Below, piece by piece: positions 58,088 to 64,000 of a DNA stretch of 64,000 nt. A program made the translations under genes and the position numbers. Below the pieces are notes generated by a model that saw only the letters and a program-made list of their open reading frames with translations, ran no database searches and was not told where the DNA came from. The stretch's first letter is position 1. Every line of letters starts with the position of its first letter. This DNA comes from Albifimbria verrucaria (Eukaryota; Ascomycota; Sordariomycetes; Hypocreales; Stachybotryaceae), in assembly GCA_020081605.1 (NCBI GenBank), contig JAHREC010000013.1:5580001-5644000 (forward strand), in the 5' to 3' direction.

Positions 58088-59204
58088 TCCGCCGGTTGAT
58101 GGCTAGTTTTGGAAATGGCATTGGTGTAGGTCACCGCTCGACTAATTTCGGCCGTGCTGCTAATTCAGTCTGCGAGCATCTTGACCCGCCTGAAACACGT
58201 CTGGACTGAAATCCGGGTTAGTGACTTGACAGCATCGCCACAGTAGCGTCAAAGACGTGCTCCCAGTCCTAGCGCTACAATGGGGTTTCGGATCCCTTGC
58301 GGATGATCGCCTACAAGGGATGGTGGACGTGAGGATGGCATCCCCTGAGGGTCAATGGTGATCCTCGAACTGAGACTCGAAGACCGTGGCCCGCGACCCA
58401 GCAAACCCATGTCTCGGCTGCAATTTGTCGGCTTACGAGTTTCCAACTCGGTGCTGGCTTGCACGAAGCGGTGCCTGAGCCAAAAGCATTAACGACGGGT
58501 ACGGCGAGGTTATTGAGAGCTGAGAAAACGGTAGCCGGGTGCTGGTGTGGCGCATGCCCTCGTCTGTGCGTGCAAGGACAGGAGATGGACGTGACCCTTC
58601 GTATGGGTTAGCCGATCAGGGTTTAGCCTACCCACTCAGTCACGACGTTCGCCTCGTGGCAATTAGCTTTGCTCTCTCGTCTTTGATATGACCCCTGTGC
58701 GGGCGATGCTGAGCACAAGGTCGTCTCGTGCGGCTCCGGGAGTTAAGGGGCTCCACGAGCCGTGGCTGGTGCCAGATTACTTACCTCATAAGCCCAGGAT
58801 AATTCCATTATCGAGACGTGGCGGGGCCATGGCAGAGACGATACCGGAGAGAGAGAGGCGCGGGCAGCCGAGGAACCCCACACGTCGACTATCTCTCAGT
58901 ATCAGCATCGTGGGGCCTCGGTTAACAGCACCTGAAAGTTTACCTGTTTTATTTTTATTGCTTGATTATCTTTTCCCACCTTGTCGTCATTGGCAACTAG
59001 CTGCCGGCTCATTGGACTTCGTCATAGGCCATTACCCCCATCCTCCGCCGGTCTGATTGATGTCCCTCACAGACTTGAGGTTTGAAACGTCCGTGGGGGA
59101 TTATCTGTTCATCACGAATCTGATCAGGTCTCGGGCCATTGCTTAATTGACTGCACAGACTGGTAACTCCTAGCCAAACCACGGTCAACTACTGGACCTA
59201 TCCG

Positions 59205-59290
59205 ATCCATGGGATCCCTCGTACCTGCAGCGAGGCCCCGGAGTTAAGCCACCTCGTCGGCGTGCTGGTGAGCGCAGCCAGACGCTAAAC
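59205..59290 (+). rRNA. Possible degenerate 5S rRNA relic
   Basis: A GGGATCCC...GGCCCCGG segment leads to AGTTAAGCCAC (about 59242-59252), which matches the internal part of fungal 5S rRNA (AGTTAAGCCAC or ACTTAAGCCAC). A looser GGTGAGCGCAGCCAGACGC...AAACCC follows, at about the distance of GGGTGACCACCAGCGAATCCC. The 5' and 3' ends do not pair or match, so it cannot be a working gene. Chance similarity is possible. Confidence 0.2.
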
Positions 59291-61487
59291 CCTACAGGCT
59301 CCTCCACATGGTGCATTCCAAAGCCCGATGGCATGGATCTGCCCCTGGCGAGTATGGGTCCATGACCTCGCTCACGGGAACGTAGGACCTAGGCTCTTCT
59401 AGGCACTTGTTTCGTGGTTGGAAATCGGCGTTAGCCTCGTTGCGGTAGAGGGCCGGCCGACCATCCGGGCGAAATCTCCATGACACCGGGAACGTAGAGA
59501 CCATTGTGTGCGGTCAGTAGCTGACTACCCACCAACGGCCTCAAGAGTGCGTAGGAGCTAGCTGGTACATCAGCCTCCCCGAGGAGATGGATAATCTGGA
59601 CCCTTACTCGGACCCGATTCCCATTTACGGGGAGGCATGCGAAGTCATGGCAATTCGAACTGCTCGACCAAGTACCTAGGTACCTATAACACGACCTGAG
59701 GGATGTACTATAGACAGCAGTGGAGGACTACGTGCAGCAATATGGACAGCCATGCGTCTGGGGCATCATGCATGGCGTCAATGAAGCTCAAGCACGCGCA
59801 GCTCTGGCCCTGCCCTACGGATATTTGATTTACATCGTTGATCTGTCAGGCGACCCAGCGGTAAACCTGGCGAGATCCTCCTTCACAACTGGGCACATCG
59901 CTTGTCACCGCGGTATCCCTGCATCGGTCAATTGGCATCCAGTTCGTAGCACCGCCAAGTACGACCATGGCAGCCACAGAGCCAGGGATGCTGGTCGTTG
60001 CAGGCTGCCAGAGCTTACAACACCCGCACAGCAGGTCAGTGAGACTAGCCTGTACGGTTGGCCAGGTCCAGGATCCCAGGGTTTCCGATGCACCGGGGGC
60101 TAAAATGGGGAGGGGGAGCTTCGGCCAGGGAAGCGATACACGCGGTGATCCGGGTATGTCCCGCGCCACCACCACTACCACCACCGCCGCCATCACTTGG
60201 GCTTGATGCAATACCATACTGTGCATTTTTTTGTGTCTGAGTGCTCGAATCAATTGGCTTCTCCGCAACCCCTCACCTTGAGTCACCGACAAGGGCATGA
60301 CCACATGTTTGGGTCCACGATGATCCATGACTAGGAACTCTCTACTACACAGGGACGGATGCTGCACTAAATGTAGCGCCTGTCACACTAGTTGACAATC
60401 GACTGACACAAAGCCTCACCCTCGCGCCGCCCCCTTCTTCTCTCTAACCTATGGCGCGCTTGTCATTGATGGCCCACGCTCCTCACGCTTGGCTACCTAC
60501 CCAGATTCGATCACTGGCGCATCGTGACCCCTGGCCTTCGTGGCCGAGTCTTCAGTGCTGTATCTTGCAGTAAGATGTGTCTGAATTGTGATAGTCCGTG
60601 CTAGTGAGAGCTGCACGTCCATTGAGATCCGTGTGGTCACCGCCATTGCTACGCTGTGCTCGATAGCAATTGGGTGAGAATTCTGCATCTGGAGCATCGG
60701 ACCTGCGTCTGTAGCTGTGAAAGCTCCTGTATGTTACCTCACCTGACGTCGATTAACAACGCGAATGCTGCTGCACTGTACACCAGTCAAGCCATCGGAC
60801 CAGACCAGTCCATTCCTGGCACAGATGTGTTTCCATCCTTTCCAATCAGATCAACCTCGAAGCAGCCATCTTCTTCTTCTTCTCCCTCCTCTCCTTCCCC
60901 CGCTTCTACTTGTGCGTCTGGCTGCAGAAAGGCATTCCAGGGCACAGGCCGCAGCTGCCCACACGCTGCATCGCATGCAAGCCGTCGTCCTGCTCTGTCT
61001 TTCCCATCTTGCCCCTGGGCTGGCCTCGTCCCGAGCGCTTTGACAAAGATCCTCGTTTCCCCAGCCAGCGCCGTTTTCCCCGATGGCATTCCTCTAAGAT
61101 GCTGAGGGAAGCCGGTGCCAAGTCCTCAACCGGCTAGTCATCCGCGCTGGATACAACTCGCTAAACGGCCATAGATTTTTGCTTTATTCGCGTCACCAAA
61201 ACACACCAGGGCCAGCCCTCCGTAGGCCGGGACCCCCTCCCCTGAAAGGTCACCCATACTATCGAGGAGAATGGACGTCCACAGGCGGCGTTGGCGAGTC
61301 AGACAGTGCAGCCCGATGCTAACGGTGGACTAATAAGCCCAGTTGGGCGAGATTATATGTCTTGACCAAAGGCCTGTCTTTACGAATGACCCTGTGTCCT
61401 GGACGGAGATCCGCACTCCACAGCCAGCTGTGAGTCTCATTGAAAACATACTTCCCCAGCGAGCAGCGTCTACTGTTACTACAGTAG

Positions 61488-61506
61488 GTATGTATGTATG
61501 TATGTG
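61488..61506. repeat. GTAT microsatellite
   Basis: About four GTAT units in noncoding DNA. Past it lie dispersed GGTAGGTAGTAGGTAG and TACCTACCTGCC motifs to about 61690. Confidence 0.8.
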
Positions 61507-61890
61507 ACAGGGCTTGGGGTAAGGTAGGTAGTAGGTAGAGAGTAAGGTCAGGTAAAGCAAGGCAAGGCCAAGCGCAGCAGAGGTACCTTAGTACCTACCT
61601 GCCTTCCTCCACCAAGAGTCAGTAGGGCCAGGCCAGGCCACCTGCCTAACAGTACTAGCAGCAAGTAGGGAGGTACGTACCTACCTTGAATCCGCGCGCA
61701 TAAGGTACCATGCACGCCCCCGTGTCTTGTATCAGCCCATACGCCCCCTGTCTCCCTGCTGCCTTTACCTTGTTTCAAAACACACTCCCCACCCACAGCC
61801 ACTTGCACACCCTCCTCCTTTGGCCCGCCTCCTCGTCCCTCCCACCACTTTTGCTCACCATCTAGATTTCCCTCCGATCCGACGACCTGC

Positions 61891-62151
61891 CATGTACTCG
61901 CCGGCCAGCTCCCACACGCCCATGACCCTGATGCCACTCTCCCGCATGGAGAAGCACGCTGCCAACCCCGGCCTTGCCGCTGGTACCTATGCCACGCTCA
62001 ACTCGCTCACCCTCACCCTCTCTGTGTAAGTGAATGATATCCGCAGCATGCGTGCTCTTTGCCCTGCATCTACCCTGTCACTCTCGCCTGCAGAACTAAT
62101 GCAACCAAGCCGGCATTGTCAATTGGGGCTGCCTCCACCATCGCCCGATAG
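61891..62151 (+). CDS. Small two-exon ORF in the leader of the zinc-finger gene
   Basis: ATG 61891 opens MYSPASSHTPMTLMPLSRME and reaches TLNSLTLTLSV. There a perfect donor GTAAGT (62026) and acceptor CCTGCAG (ending 62093) mark a 68-bp intron. The spliced frame continues TNATKPALSIGAASTIAR to TAG 62149-62151, about 63 residues. Donor, acceptor and phase fit without any repair. I do not recognise the product. It may be a small gene, an upstream ORF, or the 5' exon of a longer transcript reading into the zinc-finger gene at 63795. Confidence 0.35.
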
Positions 62152-63794
62152 ATACATCAAAGAGCTACAGGTCCATATTGCTTTCTTTTCGCCAGCCATG
62201 GCCTTGCTCTCTAAAGCTGCGCCCATCTTCTGCCGGGCTGTTTGGGTATATCTTAGCTGGGCAGCCGGACTAGTCGACCTGAGTAGCGCGAGACCCCGTC
62301 CTCTTCTGCTGTTGTCATCGAGGCTTCGCTCCACCCCATCCTCAGACCACGCCGGGTACAAGAGCACTGACACTGCTCACCTCCTTGGCACCATCCTTCA
62401 TTTACCTTGGCTTCAATCGCGCGAGCCACCATCGCGGACGTTGGGTTTGTATGTCTTCTCTTCCTTCGTGTTCTGTCTGCACCTCACGCCTGTCTCTGCG
62501 CTTCATCGAGTCATCTTCTTCTGCTGCTGTCCCCTGTGTATTCTCCGTCTCAAACACTGCCCACGCTCTCCCTATCACTGGTTCTCGGTTTACCACTGGT
62601 CCGCCGCCTCGGAACGTCACTCGAGCTCTTGCTTGAGACTGGGTGCTTGGGAAGCTCGCCGTCTCACCCGCTCGTCGAGAGAGCACGTCGTGGGGATCGT
62701 CTGGAGCCTGGAGCCCGGGTTCAACCTACGCACCTGGTCACACCACCCAGTCCAGACCCCTTCCCCAAGATCGCCACACCCAGTGCTGCAGCAAGCTGTC
62801 TATGGCGTTGCTCTAGTCAGGTTCCTGTGGCAGGACCCGGTGAGCCAGCGCTCGAGCGTTTCCTCGACTACTGCACCGCACAGTCTTTCACCCCGTTTAA
62901 GGAACGGTACCAGCCGAAAAGGACCAGGCGTCTTATCTGGGTCCACGCTACAGTACACACGAGGACCCTCGGCCTTCTCAAGCTCATGTTGAGAGTCAGT
63001 CGTTCCTCCTACGCCGTGCGCGACATTGTCATAACCTGCTCCAGCAATATATATCTTCACATTCTCATCTACCCTGCCTTTTGCCACATCACTCCTCCGT
63101 GGTATTCCACTTTGCCTCGTCCTTAATCTGTAATTTATTTAGTGCCTGCCGCACCCTCTTCATATCTTGTTCATTCACCTTACATTCTCACACAGCTGAC
63201 TTCCTGTGGCAGTCCTGGTTTACACTACTGGCTGGGGAACTTGCCGTCTTTGTCTCAGACCTCATCACTCTGCGGATTACTATTACGGCACCTCCAGCTC
63301 TTGCAGTCTCTTCTTATATGCACTTTGCGGAACACTACCTTGCAAAAGCAATTCTCCTCCTGGTTCACCTTGGACTGCCCCTCAAGCACAAACCCACCTA
63401 TTATTAGTTGGGTAGCCCGCCACCGGAGTCGACTCTCTTCCACACCTGGCCATTTAAAACTCGTCCGGTCACCTCCACCCCGTGTTGCATGGTCGTTCTC
63501 GTCTCAACAACACATTCTTTTCACGATTCGTTCAACCAAACGATACAGAATCACCCTCACACCGAGCCTTGATTGCTAAACATTCGAGTTATCCTTCTGG
63601 CAATCCCTCGTCACTTACTCAATAAGTTTCTTTCGAAAGGGAACAGGATTCCCTTCACAGCACCTGGCTCTTACATCAAGACGCCAATCCGATCCAACTG
63701 CACGAGCACCCTCATTTACAACAACACTCACCAACCGACTTGGCCATTCTCATAACAACACTTCCACTTATTATCTCATCCATCTACTGCCATC
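62152..63794. other. CT-rich leader of the C2H2 factor gene
   Basis: About 1.6 kb, CT/CA-rich on the plus strand. Long overlapping open frames (62030-63126 region) are composition-driven, and their translations are Ser/Leu/Pro-rich without domains. This fits a long 5' UTR or promoter of a regulatory gene. Confidence 0.5.
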
Positions 63795-64000
63795 ATGGAA
63801 CTTCTCGAGCTTGTTGAAAACGAGCCGACCACTCGCCCCTTCCAGTGTGATTGGCAATCCTGCAACAAGGTACGGGATACTTCATCATTCATGGGCACTT
63901 GCAAGCAATACTGACAGGACATCTAGAGCTTCAACCGAAAGTCAGATCTTCAAAGACATTACAGAATCCACACGAACGAGCGCCCTTATTCTTGCCCTAC
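63795..64000 (+). CDS. C2H2 zinc-finger transcription factor, 5' end only
   Basis: ATG 63795 gives MELLELVENEPTTRPFQCDW. Finger 1 starts CDWQSCNK, is interrupted by an intron (63871-63927, GTACGG...ACATCTAG, 57 bp) and resumes SFNRKSDLQRHYRIHTNERP. Finger 2 begins YSCP at the window edge. The C-x4-C...H-x3-H spacing and the HTNERPY linker define classical C2H2 fingers. Similar fungal proteins carry four or more such fingers. A Con7- or Azf1-like identity is possible, but the rest of the gene is outside the window. The long upstream region suggests complex control. Confidence 0.85.

Larger units (their letters stand above)
48059..61890. other. 13.8-kb stretch with no recognisable gene
   Basis: No open frame here resembles a known protein, even allowing for one-base shifts. 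The longest (49523-49924 minus, 52515-52940 minus, 57402-57845 minus, 59846-60367 minus) are under 175 residues, lack coherent domain motifs and overlap frames on the other strand. Base composition looks near balanced by eye, so it does not look like AT-rich RIP debris. Structured inverted repeats lie at 57059-57190, a possible transposon end at 58058-58087, a possible 5S relic near 59205-59290, and GTAGGT-type repeats at 61488-61700. Confidence 0.55.

Noticed and set aside
59846..60367. 173-residue minus-strand ORF
   Set aside because: Val/Ala runs come from CCACCA-type repeats around 60165-60195, so the openness is compositional.
48059..61890. RIP-mutated repeat block as explanation of the desert
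   Set aside because: By eye the sequence is not strongly AT-rich or TpA-enriched; a computed RIP index would decide.
62030..63126. 320- and 239-residue overlapping plus-strand ORFs
   Set aside because: CT-rich leader sequence opens several frames at once; translations are Ser/Leu/Pro-rich with no domain.

Overview
The window is nuclear DNA of a filamentous ascomycete. Genes are dense, introns are about 47-85 bp with GT-AG ends, leaders are CT-rich, and CTACC/GGTAGG microsatellites are frequent. Protein resemblance (HSF1, Gpi3, Sen54, Dbp6, Zpr1, Gde1) points to Sordariomycetes, most likely Hypocreales. The order-level call is inference from remembered family features, not from a search.

Layout. 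1-1677: upstream DNA with a 20-bp tandem repeat. 1678-10459: BRD8-like bromodomain protein (+), GPI3/PIG-A (-), DBP6 helicase (+), tetraspanin (-). 11078-13028: C2H2 protein (-). 14340-22252: CWC27 cyclophilin (+), HSF1 (+), an unrecognised 351-residue protein (+), PPIL3/Cyp10-type cyclophilin (-). 24305-25664: arrestin-like protein (+). 26358-26463: intron-bearing tRNA-Leu(UAG) (-). 26817-28213: SEN54 (+). 28214-34207: gene-poor, with one doubtful spliced ORF. 34208-36223: chromatin/nuclear-type protein with a duplicated unnamed domain (+). 36984-40439: ZPR1, an Rpr2/Rpp21/Snm1-type subunit and a DUF866/CZIB protein (all -). 40840-42977: mitochondrial PPR-type protein (+). 44405-48058: SPX-ankyrin-GDPD protein GDE1 (+). 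48059-61890: a 13.8-kb stretch without recognisable genes. 61891-64000: long CT-rich leader region and the start of a C2H2 zinc-finger factor that runs off the window.

Most genes are housekeeping: ribosome biogenesis, splicing, tRNA processing, GPI anchors, heat shock and phosphate metabolism. Three loci serve tRNA/RNA processing (tRNA-Leu, SEN54, the RNase P/MRP-type subunit), and two spliceosome-type cyclophilins flank HSF1.

The dominant anomaly is technical. Almost every long gene is broken by single-base frameshifts. In nearly all of them adding one base to a short homopolymer, usually C or G, restores the conserved protein. This looks like systematic homopolymer undercalling in the assembly rather than pseudogenes. 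Gene coordinates below therefore span the whole locus, and shift positions are given. The best biological leads are the duplicated unnamed domain at 34.6-35.5 kb and the nested inverted repeats at 57.06-57.19 kb inside the gene desert.
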